Notes under the pieces: generated by a model
Seen by the model: the letters and a program-made list of their open reading frames with translations, nothing else
The model's database searches: none
What the model was told of the DNA's origin: nothing
Shown: one piece after another, positions 49,796 through 57,760 of the stretch
Layout of the letters: each line of letters opens with the position of its first letter
How positions within the stretch are numbered: position 1 is the first letter of the stretch
Translations under genes and position numbers: made by a program
DNA from: Arthrobacter sp. N199823
Lineage (GTDB): Bacteria; Actinomycetota; Actinomycetes; Actinomycetales; Micrococcaceae
Reading direction: 5' to 3'
Assembly (NCBI RefSeq): GCF_002929705.1
Contig: NZ_PJIN01000003.1
Span: 1-64,000 of the forward strand
DNA length: 64,000 bases

Positions 49796-50899
49796 CTAGA
49801 AACCCTGCGCTTTGCGATAGCGTTGCATCTGCTGGTGACGGCGGATCAGACTATCGCGGCGCGGGGTTTGTTCTGTCCCGGGCTCTTCTGCCGTGAGATC
49901 AATGTGGCTTTCGCCAAATTGCCACAGCAACAGATCATCCAGCAGCCTGTCCGGGCCCGGCGAATACCTGTGTTCCAAGGCCTTGCGGACGTTTGAGATG
50001 ATCTCCGGCTGCAACAGGGCGGCCAGATCCACTGTCTGCACGAGCCCATGCGCCGCCACCAACTCTGCGGCCCAGCCCCAGTCGTCGTCAGCCTTCCGGT
50101 CAACGTGCGGCAGCAGTGTCTGCCACACGGCTTTGATCCGGTTGGGGGTTAGGGAAACGTTTCCCTCGCCGTCGGTGTCCCAATAGCTGGTGACGGTCTC
50201 ATATCTGTCATGAAGTTCAGAAAATGCTGACTCCACCGTCTCGAGCATGGCAGCTGTGGCGGTGAACTGTCGGTCAAAGTACGGGCTCCAGGCCCGCGGG
50301 TCCTGAGACTTGAAGCGGATATCATGCTCAATCTCGCTCCAGGCGTGGGCGAAAATAGTGCGGATCTGGCATTCAAAGAAGTAGCTGCCGTTCGGCTTGG
50401 TCTCCGGATCCAGCAACTCCTGGTAACTGCGGACGGCGTCGTTCTGGATGGTGCGCAGGATTAAGTGCCGGCTGGAATACCCGTAGGTACCTGACTCAAT
50501 GGAGCCAATGTCCTTTTCGGTATCGCCACGGCAGTCAAAGATGCTGCGCTGGCGCTTGATCAGGTTTGCCGCCTGAGCGTTCTCGCCCGGCAGGGTGGTA
50601 ATGACACGCACGCCAACCATGTCGGTGAGGTTCTTCAACGGCTCGGGGAACTGCAAAGCCGGGGTGGCGTCAGGTTCCGGCACCATCCGCGAGGCTTTCT
50701 CGCGGAAGGACTCCACGCTCTTGGTGCGGCTCGTGACAAACAGCGGCTTGTCATCCGCTTCCGAGAGGACTTCGCGGATGAGTGATTCCATCTCAGCTGT
50801 CATCTTTATCAGTTCAGGCCGGGTCCGTTCGAAGTCAGCCACAGAGGCGCTGACGGCCGGGCGCAGGGATTCATCAAGTCGTTCCCAATTACTGCTCAT
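49796..50899 (-). CDS. RelA/SpoT-domain (p)ppGpp synthetase-like protein
   Basis: 367 aa. Synthetase-domain motifs are in order: FVTSRTKSVESFREKASRM (about residue 55), LTDMVGVRVITTLPG (about 92), GYSSRHLILRTI, and ECQIRTIFAHAWSEIEHDIRFK (about 190). There is no N-terminal HD hydrolase and no TGS/ACT region, so this is a stand-alone synthetase; the C-terminal 130 residues are helical and unassigned. It may make (p)ppGpp or a related nucleotide, or modify another acceptor as some toxic relatives do. TAAGCT 6 nt before the ATG suggests a leaderless transcript. Confidence 0.82.
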   Translation of the reverse strand: MSSNWERLDESLRPAVSASVADFERTRPELIKMTAEMESLIREVLSEADDKPLFVTSRTKSVESFREKASRMVPEPDATPALQFPEPLKNLTDMVGVRVITTLPGENAQAANLIKRQRSIFDCRGDTEKDIGSIESGTYGYSSRHLILRTIQNDAVRSYQELLDPETKPNGSYFFECQIRTIFAHAWSEIEHDIRFKSQDPRAWSPYFDRQFTATAAMLETVESAFSELHDRYETVTSYWDTDGEGNVSLTPNRIKAVWQTLLPHVDRKADDDWGWAAELVAAHGLVQTVDLAALLQPEIISNVRKALEHRYSPGPDRLLDDLLLWQFGESHIDLTAEEPGTEQTPRRDSLIRRHQQMQRYRKAQGF

Positions 50900-50970
50900 G
50901 AGATGAGCTTAAGCGTCAGAGTGGGGCGCAGGCGAAACGCAATGCCGCGTGTGACGTAAATTCACAAGAT

Positions 50971-51900
50971 TCATCCCATAGGCCAGAGTTTTGGAATCGC
51001 TTCAGTTGGCTTTACGCCGTTGTCCTGCCGAGCGGGCGGTTTTCCCGTGCTGGACCGGATCAGCAATTCGGGGACCAGCGAGAACGGCGGTGCCGGCTCT
51101 TTTGAGTCCTGAAGTGTATGCAGCAGTCGGTGCACGGCCAGCTTGCCAGTCATCTTGAAGGGCTGTGCCACAGTGGTGAGCGACGGTGAGCTGAACTCCG
51201 CTAGGGCAATGTTGTCCACGCTGACAATGGAAATGTCCTCCGGGATGCGTTTTCCACTCTCATGAAGCGCCCTGATGACACCGAATGCCATCTCGTCGCT
51301 GGAGACGAACAGGGCCGTCAACTCGGGGATGCGCGCTGCCAAGAGGCCGTTCTTGTACCCGGACTGCGGGGTCCAGTCGCCGTGTAACTCGAGCGGCACT
51401 GACCGCCCGGCCCGTTCAAGCGTGTGGCGCCATCCTTCGCTGCGATCCAAAGCCTCAATCCAGTCCTGCGGGCCGGATAAATGCCACACAGTCTCATGAC
51501 CGAGGTCCAACAGGTGCGCTGTGGCGAGTTCGGCAACCAGAGCCTGATTAATGACCAGCAGCTCGCTGGATTCTGCCCGTGAACCGTCCAAGATGACGAT
51601 GGGTGTGGTGGTGCCGATCTTAGCCACCACAGGACTGGAGTTGATCATGGGAACCGCCAAGATGATGCCGTCTGCACCACGGTCCACCAATCCCTGCACT
51701 GCAGCATCAATGGTGGCATCGTCCATGGCCGAGATGGAGGAGGTAATCACTGAATGATCCAGTGCCGCGGATTCCGGGAGGTCGCGACTCGACGATGCCC
51801 AGTGAAATCTGCCCATCCGAGTGCGTCGAAACAAAAAGTTGAATACCGTTTCAGAGCATATCCCGAACCGCAGCAACGCTTTTGTTGCGCCGCGCGACAC
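50971..51900 (-). CDS. LacI-like ligand-binding protein lacking HTH (probable remnant)
   Basis: 309 aa. From about residue 55 it is a LacI/GalR effector-binding domain: ATIDAAVQGLVDRGADGIILAVPM, HLSGPQDWIEALDRSEGWRHTLE, ALFVSSDEMAFGVIRALHESGKRIPEDISIVSVDNIALAEFSSPSLTTV in separable blocks. The N-terminal 50 residues contain no helix-turn-helix and the first strand (GRFHWASSSRDLPESAALDHS) joins the next with about 20 residues missing. The beginning looks deleted or rearranged against the divergent PfkB gene, so it probably cannot bind DNA. True start uncertain; may be a pseudogene. Confidence 0.6.
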   Translation of the reverse strand: MSRGATKALLRFGICSETVFNFLFRRTRMGRFHWASSSRDLPESAALDHSVITSSISAMDDATIDAAVQGLVDRGADGIILAVPMINSSPVVAKIGTTTPIVILDGSRAESSELLVINQALVAELATAHLLDLGHETVWHLSGPQDWIEALDRSEGWRHTLERAGRSVPLELHGDWTPQSGYKNGLLAARIPELTALFVSSDEMAFGVIRALHESGKRIPEDISIVSVDNIALAEFSSPSLTTVAQPFKMTGKLAVHRLLHTLQDSKEPAPPFSLVPELLIRSSTGKPPARQDNGVKPTEAIPKLWPMG

Positions 51901-51955
51901 TCACACAGGCCTTAATGGAGAGCGGCGAAGCGCCGGAGCATCGTAGGGTTGTGCC

Positions 51956-52936
51956 ATGTTGACTGTTATTGGCGAAGCCTTGATAGATGAAGTTGTCCAA
52001 GCTGACGGTGCGGTGTTGCCTCATGTGGGCGGAAGCCCCATGAACGTTGCCGTGGGCCTGGCTCGGCTGGGTCACCCCGTACAGTTCCTGGGACGCATGG
52101 GCCAGGACGCCTATGGCGACATGGTGACCGGGCATCTCAAAGCCAACGATGTCCTGGTGCCCTTGGCCCCGGATGCACTGCCCACCTCCGTGGCCCGTGC
52201 AGTACTGGATTCCGACGGCGCCGCCAGCTACGAATTCGCTTTGGACTGGACCCTGCCCGCGCTGGCCGCTGGGCACGGCAGGAGTGCTGCCGGGATAACC
52301 AGCGGCGACGCCGCCGAAAGTGCCAGTAAGTTCATGCTCAACGGGACAACCTTGCTCCACACTGGATCAATTGCCACGATGCTGGCCCCCGGCGAGGCTC
52401 ATGTGTTCGATGCCGTGGTGACGGCACATCCGCACGCCACCATCTCCTATGACCCCAACTGTCGGCCCAGCATCATTGGCGATGTAGCCCATGCCCGTGA
52501 GCAGGCGGAGAAGTTCGTCCGGTTGGCTGACGTGATCAAGGCTTCCGATGAGGATCTGGAGTGGCTCTATCCGGGCACTGATCCCAAGGAATCGGCCCGC
52601 AAGTGGCTGGCCTTGGGTGGTGCGGAAGGCCCCGCCGTCGTGGTTGTGACGCAGGGTGCCGGAGGTCCGTGGGCTGTGTGTGCAGCCGGTGAAGCGGAAT
52701 GTCAGGTGCCCGGCGTGGACGTCGTGGACACTGTGGGGGCCGGGGATTCCTTTATGGCGGCGCTGCTGTCCAGTCTCGTGGACCGGGAATTGGATGGTGC
52801 CCACCGCCGCACGGAGTTGCGGGACATCAACGCCCAAGCCTTGGCGGAAGTCATCGAGTATGCTGCCCGAGCTGCCGCAATCACCGTCTCCCGCGCCGGG
52901 GCCAACCCGCCGAACCGTGCAGAACTGCAGAAATAG
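51956..52936 (+). CDS. PfkB-family sugar kinase (fructokinase-like)
   Basis: 326 aa. It opens LTVIGEALIDEVVQADGAVLPHVGGSPMNVAVGLARLG (PfkB signature 1 region) and has DTVGAGDSFMAALLSSL (signature 2, with catalytic Asp) at about residue 260. Sequence pattern is closest to fructokinases that phosphorylate fructose at O6; the substrate is not certain. TAGGGT 6 nt before the ATG indicates a leaderless message. It is divergent from the LacI-like gene, its probable former regulator. Confidence 0.85.
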   Translation: MLTVIGEALIDEVVQADGAVLPHVGGSPMNVAVGLARLGHPVQFLGRMGQDAYGDMVTGHLKANDVLVPLAPDALPTSVARAVLDSDGAASYEFALDWTLPALAAGHGRSAAGITSGDAAESASKFMLNGTTLLHTGSIATMLAPGEAHVFDAVVTAHPHATISYDPNCRPSIIGDVAHAREQAEKFVRLADVIKASDEDLEWLYPGTDPKESARKWLALGGAEGPAVVVVTQGAGGPWAVCAAGEAECQVPGVDVVDTVGAGDSFMAALLSSLVDRELDGAHRRTELRDINAQALAEVIEYAARAAAITVSRAGANPPNRAELQK

Positions 52937-53035
52937 CTGGGCAACATGGACAACTGTTGAAGCCTGTGCGGACATGAGTAGCGCCGGAGGCAGCACGGAA
53001 GCCCAGCTTTGGTCCAAGGTGGCTTAACCTTGGGT

Positions 53036-53842
53036 ATGCGTTTAATTGCCAGCGACATTGACGGAACCATTCTGGGCCACGACGGAAAGATCAGCGACCG
53101 CACGGTAGAAGCGTTCGCTGCGGCGGCCGAGGCGGGCGTGGAGATTGTGTTCGTCACCGGACGCCCACCCCGGTGGCTTGAACCCATCCGGGAGCAGATT
53201 GGCCACACTGGCATGGTGATCTGCTCCAATGGGGCCGTCAGCTATGATCTCGCCGCCGAGAAGGTCACCGAATCGCACGTCTTGGACTGGGAAACAGTGA
53301 CGGCAGTGCGCGGCATCATCACAGCGCTGACTCCCGAGCCCTACTTTGCGCTGGAATCCCTTCTGGGCTTCCACGTGGAGGAGGGATTTCTCAGCGCCCG
53401 CACCGCTGCCAGTGGGACGTACTATCCGAGCCCTTTGACGCCGGAGATGGCCAACGGTGGGATCGTAAAGATGCTCTCCGTGGTCCATAGCGGCACGGCG
53501 GATGAATTCCTGAACCTGGTCTCGCCGTCACTGAGCTCCCTGATCGCCGTCACCCACTCCGCGCCGGATCTGGCGATGCTGGAGATGGGTCCGCTCGGTG
53601 TCAACAAGGCCGTGACATTGGCCAAGTACGCCGCCTCTCAGGGGATCGATGCGGCGGATGTGGTGGCCTTTGGCGATATGCCCAATGACATTGAAATGCT
53701 GGGCTGGGCTGGTGCCGGCTACGCCATGGCCAGCGGTCACCCGGATGCGCTCGCAGCCGCGGCACTGCAGGCGCCGCGCTTCGAGTACGACGGCGTAGCC
53801 CAGGTCATTGAGTCCCGGCTGGCTGCGCTGCGCCTGATTTAA
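53036..53842 (+). CDS. Cof-type HAD-superfamily phosphatase
   Basis: 268 aa from the ATG at 53036 (MRLIASDIDGTILGHDG). HAD motif I is SDIDGT (nucleophile Asp7), motif II FVTGRPP, and motif IV VVAFGDMPNDIEMLGWAG with the GDxxND acidic pair. The C2-type cap domain places it among Cof/YbiV-like sugar-phosphate and pyridoxal-phosphate phosphatases. It lies 100 bp after the PfkB kinase and could be cotranscribed. Confidence 0.87.
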   Translation: MRLIASDIDGTILGHDGKISDRTVEAFAAAAEAGVEIVFVTGRPPRWLEPIREQIGHTGMVICSNGAVSYDLAAEKVTESHVLDWETVTAVRGIITALTPEPYFALESLLGFHVEEGFLSARTAASGTYYPSPLTPEMANGGIVKMLSVVHSGTADEFLNLVSPSLSSLIAVTHSAPDLAMLEMGPLGVNKAVTLAKYAASQGIDAADVVAFGDMPNDIEMLGWAGAGYAMASGHPDALAAAALQAPRFEYDGVAQVIESRLAALRLI

Positions 53843-53883
53843 GTAACGCCTGAAACAAATGACCACCAAAGATCTTAGAGAGC

Positions 53884-54666
53884 ATGAGAAACATTAAGAC
53901 TCCGAAAGCGTTCCTGGCACCCACCCTGCCGTTAGCCATTGCCCACAGAGGCTACTCCACGCAGGGCCTGGAAAACTCCGTGACAGCCTTCCGGGCGGCC
54001 ACGGAGTTGGGCTACCAGTACGTGGAAACGGATATCAATACCACGGCTGATGGCGTGGCCATGGTGTTCCACGATGCAACTCTGGACCGCACCACCGACA
54101 TGCAAGGAGTCATTTCCGAACTGCCATATTCCGAGGTGCGCAAGGCCCGGATTGCCGGCCGGGAGCCCATTGCAACGCTGGAGGAATTCGTGGTGGCACT
54201 GCCCGAGGTTCGCTTCAATGTTGATGTTAAGGATGCCGGTTCCATAGCTCCCTTGATTGCTGCCATTGAGAAGCATGGGCTGCACGATCGGATCTGCGTG
54301 GCCTCATTCTCTGACAAGCGGCGTCGTGCGGTGTTGGCCGGACTGAGCCGAGGCGTGGCCAGTTCCCCGGGAAAAATGCTGTTGGTGGCATATTTCCTCC
54401 TGTCGCCTTGGACCCCGGCGTCCCTGCTTCGTCGCTTGATGCGAGACGTTGATGTTCTACAAATCCCCACACACTACAAGGGCCAGGAGATTGTTACGGC
54501 GGCTTCGGTCCGCCGGGCGCACTCTCTGGGGCTGGATGTCCATATCTGGACCATTGACGATCCTGCCGAGATGAACAGGCTTTTTGACCTCGGCGTGGAC
54601 GGGATTATGACTGACAGGGCCGACTTGTTGGCACACGTCATGCGCCAGCGCGGCTACTGGGAGTAA
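53884..54666 (+). CDS. Glycerophosphodiester phosphodiesterase
   Basis: 260 aa. The GDPD active site is visible: IAHRGYSTQGLENSVTAF (His, Arg, Glu), YVETDINTTADGVAMVFHDATLDRTTD (Glu, Asp, His), FNVDVKDAG, and the C-terminal VHIWTIDDPAEMNRLFDLGVDGIMTDRAD. There is no signal peptide, so it is cytosolic (UgpQ-like), hydrolysing glycerophosphodiesters to glycerol-3-phosphate and an alcohol. It lies in a string of same-strand metabolic genes. Confidence 0.92.
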   Translation: MRNIKTPKAFLAPTLPLAIAHRGYSTQGLENSVTAFRAATELGYQYVETDINTTADGVAMVFHDATLDRTTDMQGVISELPYSEVRKARIAGREPIATLEEFVVALPEVRFNVDVKDAGSIAPLIAAIEKHGLHDRICVASFSDKRRRAVLAGLSRGVASSPGKMLLVAYFLLSPWTPASLLRRLMRDVDVLQIPTHYKGQEIVTAASVRRAHSLGLDVHIWTIDDPAEMNRLFDLGVDGIMTDRADLLAHVMRQRGYWE

Positions 54667-54706
54667 TGCTGCGGGCCATGTGGGTGGCGGATGGCAGGAT
54701 GGACAC

Positions 54707-55822
54707 ATGCGAATTCTCATTGCCCCGGACAAGTTCAAGGGGACCCTCACGGGACCTGAAGCGGCAGCAGCCATGGCCGAGGGTGCTCTGCGGGTCTACC
54801 CAGACGCTGTAGTGACTGCCCTTCCCATAGCCGACGGCGGGGAGGGCACTGTGGAGGTGGCCGTCGCCGCCGGGTTTTCAGAGCGATTGAACGCCGTAGT
54901 AGGACCTATCCTCAAGCCCGTAGGCGCCGTTTGGGGCTTTGACGAGGGCAGCAAGGTGGCTGTCATTGAAACTGCTCAGGCCAGCGGGTACCTGCTCAGT
55001 GAACCCACAGTTGAAAACGCGCTACGCGCCCATTCTTATGGCTCTGGTCAGTTGATTGCCGCAGCCCTGGATGCCGGCGCCACGGAAATTATCATTGGTT
55101 TGGGTGGCTCAGCCATGACCGACGCTGGAACGGGAGCCTTGCGAGCCCTGGGTCTGAAGTTGCTGGATGTCCACGGGAACCTGGTACCCCTGGGCGGTGG
55201 ATCCCTGATAGACGTGGTTGCCGTGGATGCCACAGGCCTTGATCCGCGGTTGGCTGCTGTCAAAGTGCGAATGGCCGTGGACGTGGACAACCCCCTTTAC
55301 GGTGCCGATGGTGCCGCTTACATATTCGCCCCGCAAAAGGGTGCCGACACAGACGCCGTGGAACTTCTGGATGCAGGGCTGCGCAATGTGGCTTCTGTGG
55401 TCCGTGAGGCCACGGGGATTGACATGGACGTGCCCGGTTCCGGTGCCGCTGGTGGGTTCCCGTCCATGTTCGTGGCCTACGCTAACGCCTCCGTAGAACG
55501 CGGCTTTGACCTGGTTGCCTCACTGATCAATCTGGACAACGCCTTGGCGCAAACCGATCTTGTCATTACCGGAGAGGGCTCATTGGATGCCCAATCACTG
55601 TCCGGTAAAGGGCCTCTTGGAGTTGCCGACGCCGCCCATGCCAAGGGGATTCCGGTTGTGGTGGTTGCCGGGCGGATCACCGTGACACCGCAGGAGTTGG
55701 CCAAACATGGGGTGGTTGCCGCCGTGAGCGCCACCGATGTTGCCGGTTCCCCGGAAGCGGCGTTGGCGGACGCTGCGCGCTACACCACGCGTGCCACTTC
55801 TGAGGCGCTCAACGGGATCTAA
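54707..55822 (+). CDS. glxK: Glycerate kinase (GlxK/GarK type)
   Basis: 371 aa from the ATG at 54707 (MRILIAPDKFKGTLTGPEAAAAMA). Family landmarks are PIADGGEGTVE, IGLGGSAMTDAGTGALRALG, DVDNPLYGADGAAYIFAPQKGA and TGEGSLDAQSLSGKGP. It phosphorylates D-glycerate, usually at C2, feeding glycolysis. The GTG at 54680 gives a longer frame without similarity. A triple palindrome follows. Confidence 0.93.
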   Translation: MRILIAPDKFKGTLTGPEAAAAMAEGALRVYPDAVVTALPIADGGEGTVEVAVAAGFSERLNAVVGPILKPVGAVWGFDEGSKVAVIETAQASGYLLSEPTVENALRAHSYGSGQLIAAALDAGATEIIIGLGGSAMTDAGTGALRALGLKLLDVHGNLVPLGGGSLIDVVAVDATGLDPRLAAVKVRMAVDVDNPLYGADGAAYIFAPQKGADTDAVELLDAGLRNVASVVREATGIDMDVPGSGAAGGFPSMFVAYANASVERGFDLVASLINLDNALAQTDLVITGEGSLDAQSLSGKGPLGVADAAHAKGIPVVVVAGRITVTPQELAKHGVVAAVSATDVAGSPEAALADAARYTTRATSEALNGI

Positions 55823-55840
55823 AGCCTGAATTTAAAGGAA

Positions 55841-55965
55841 CATGCGCCAAACTCGTGATGAGTTTGGCGCATGGACACCTATGCGCGGAACCCAAGCCGG
55901 GTTCCGCGCATAGTGTCACTGGGCGGAGCAGTATGCGCTGAACTCGAGCCTAGGTTCAGCGCATA
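55841..55965. repeat. Three tandem covarying palindromes
   Basis: Hairpin 1: 55841-55854 with 55860-55873 (14 bp). Hairpin 2: 55879-55893 with 55899-55913 (15 bp, extendable outward with one bulge). Hairpin 3: 55932-55943 with 55954-55965 (12 bp). The arms are versions of one sequence, ATGCGCNRAAC, and the variable positions change together with their partners. They lie between convergent glxK and the NCS2 permease and may act as a bidirectional terminator. Confidence 0.75.
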
Positions 55966-56006
55966 GTGTTCGCGCAGTAGAGGAGTAGCCGCTCCTCGGC
56001 GGGTTT

Positions 56007-57326
56007 TTACTTCGTGGCGCCTGGCAGGACCGGTGATTCGGGTTCCGGCGCCAGCGGGTCGGTGGCGGTTCCGCGCCACTTCGCCAGGGCGCTCATGCCG
56101 TGGAAGATGACCAACGCTGACGCCGTGCCGAGTGCGATGCCGGCGAACTGCAGGTTTCCGATGCTCCACGTGAAGTCGGCGATTCCCACAATCAATGCCA
56201 CGGCGGCTGTTGTGAGGTTGATGTTGTTGGAGAAGTCCACCTTGTTCTGCACCCAGATGCGCACACCCAAAATGCCAATCATGCCGTACAGCAACGTTGC
56301 CGCGCCGCCCAAGACACCCACAGGGACCGTAGCGATCAGCTCGCCGAACTTGGGGGAGAAGCTCAGGATGAGGGCGGCAATGCCGGCAACATAGTAGGCG
56401 GCGGTGGAGTACACCTTGGTAGCGGCCATGACGCCAATGTTTTCCGCATAGGTGGTGGTGCCGGAACCGCCGCCGAAGCCTGCCAAGGTGGTGGCCACGC
56501 CGTCGGCAATCAGGGCCCGTCCCGCGTACGGGTCAAGGTTCTCACCCGTCATGAGGGCAACGGACTTCACATGGCCAATGTTCTCGGCAACCAGTACCAG
56601 GACCACGGGAATGAACAGGCCAAGAATGGCGAAGTGGAACGTGGGAGTCTGGAAATGCGGCAGACCGATCAGGCCGGCGTCGTTCATCTTGGAGAAGTCC
56701 ACTTCACCGCGCATGATGGCGACCAGGTAGCCCGCCACCACACCAATCAAAATGGCCAAGCGGCCCAAGATGCCGCGGAACAGGACGCTCACCAAGATGA
56801 TGACGGCCAAGGTGATGACGGCCGTGATCGGGGCGAGCTTGAAGTTATTCCATGCGGAGGGTGCCAAGTTCAGGCCGATCAGCGCCACAATGGTGCCGGT
56901 GACAGGGGCTGGCATGAGGCGGTTGATCCATGCGGAGCCGAACTTCTGCACAATCATGCCCAGAATTGCCAGCGTGACACCAGCAATGACCACGCCGCCG
57001 AGGGCTCCGGCCACGCCAAATTCCTGTTGTGAGGCCATGATGGGGGCGATGAACGCAAAGCTGGATCCCAGGTAGCTGGGGACGCGGCCGCGGGTCAGGA
57101 TCAAGAAGAAGATGGTTCCAATGCCGGAAAAGAACAAGGTGGTGGCCGGGGGCATCCCGGTCAGTAGCGGAACCAGGAACGTTGCGCCGAACATAGCCAC
57201 CACGTGCTGCAATCCGATACCAATGGTCAGAGGCCAGCTCAGCCGCTCATTGGGCGTAACCACCTGTCCCGGGGCGATGGTCTTGCCATCTCCATGAACG
57301 CTCCACTTAGTGCCCAGCAAATTCAT
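56007..57326 (-). CDS. NCS2-family nucleobase permease (uracil-type)
   Basis: 439 aa from the ATG at 57326 (MNLLGTKWSVHGDG), GGGAGA upstream. It has 14 membrane segments as in UraA. Family features are LQHVVAMFGATFLVPLLTGM, VPSYLGSSFAFIAPI, VALIGLNLAPSAW and the transport motif VLVAENIGHVKSVALMTG (Glu in helix 8), plus GFGGGSGTTTYAENIGVMAATKVYS. It imports uracil or another pyrimidine/purine by proton symport. It follows the arsR-like gene by 69 bp on the same strand. Confidence 0.88.
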   Translation of the reverse strand: MNLLGTKWSVHGDGKTIAPGQVVTPNERLSWPLTIGIGLQHVVAMFGATFLVPLLTGMPPATTLFFSGIGTIFFLILTRGRVPSYLGSSFAFIAPIMASQQEFGVAGALGGVVIAGVTLAILGMIVQKFGSAWINRLMPAPVTGTIVALIGLNLAPSAWNNFKLAPITAVITLAVIILVSVLFRGILGRLAILIGVVAGYLVAIMRGEVDFSKMNDAGLIGLPHFQTPTFHFAILGLFIPVVLVLVAENIGHVKSVALMTGENLDPYAGRALIADGVATTLAGFGGGSGTTTYAENIGVMAATKVYSTAAYYVAGIAALILSFSPKFGELIATVPVGVLGGAATLLYGMIGILGVRIWVQNKVDFSNNINLTTAAVALIVGIADFTWSIGNLQFAGIALGTASALVIFHGMSALAKWRGTATDPLAPEPESPVLPGATK

Positions 57327-57329
57327 CCG

Positions 57330-57375
57330 CTTATCTCCCGTTCCAGGCCGCGCCTGTGCCCGGTCCGCAGATAAG
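57330..57375 (-). promoter_or_regulatory. Inverted repeat over the permease RBS
   Basis: CTTATCT (minus strand, 57375-57369) and AGATAAG (57336-57330) can pair over 7 bp, enclosing 32 nt; the proximal arm overlaps GGGAGA, the ribosome site. It could modulate translation if both arms are transcribed. The promoter position is unknown. Confidence 0.3.
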
Positions 57376-57395
57376 AATATCGGACGCGGGGCCAC

Positions 57396-57707
57396 TTACG
57401 GGTGCGGCAGGTGCCCCTCATTGGCTAGAAGCACGACGCCGAGGAGATCGTTGAGTGCGTGCGCCAGGTCCGGATGGGCTAGCTCATACCGGGAACGGCG
57501 CCCTTCTGCGATGGCAACGGCCAGTCCGCAGTCGCGCAGACAGGAGAGGTGGTTGGACATGTTCTGACGAGTTACGCCCAATTGAGCCGCCAATTCCGCT
57601 GGATACTGCGGTGCCCTGGCCAGATTCATCAAAATCTCGGCCCGGGTGGGATCGGAGAGTGCATAGCCAAAACGGGCCAGCACCGCTGCGTTGCTAATGG
57701 GCTTCAT
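57396..57707 (-). CDS. ArsR/SmtB-family regulator
   Basis: 103 aa from the ATG at 57707 (MKPISNAAVLARFGYALSDPTR). Winged helix: YALSDPTRAEILMNLARAPQYPAELAAQLGVTRQNMSNHLSCLRDCGLAVAIAEGRRSRYEL in blocks. The last helix has His, Asp and Glu (HPDLAHALNDLLGV ... NEGHLPHP), possible alpha-5 metal ligands. It is divergent from a CDF cation exporter and most likely represses it until zinc or a similar ion binds. Confidence 0.87.
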   Translation of the reverse strand: MKPISNAAVLARFGYALSDPTRAEILMNLARAPQYPAELAAQLGVTRQNMSNHLSCLRDCGLAVAIAEGRRSRYELAHPDLAHALNDLLGVVLLANEGHLPHP

Positions 57708-57718
57708 TCTCAATATGA

Positions 57719-57754
57719 TACAGCACTTGTTGAATTCAGCGTTCACTGTACTAT
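57719..57754 (+). promoter_or_regulatory. CDF exporter promoter with overlapping operator-like repeats
   Basis: TTGTTG (57727-57732), 16-bp spacer, TACTAT (57749-57754), then 6 nt to the ATG. TACAG at 57719 and CTGTA near 57747 are inverted, and TGAA/TTCA repeats lie between them, suiting an ArsR-type operator over the promoter. Confidence 0.5.
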
Positions 57755-57760
57755 TGACAT

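Noticed and set aside
55841-55965. Tandem repeats considered as a CRISPR fragment
   Set aside because: The units are self-complementary hairpins that differ from each other by compensatory changes, there are no uniform spacers and no cas gene nearby.
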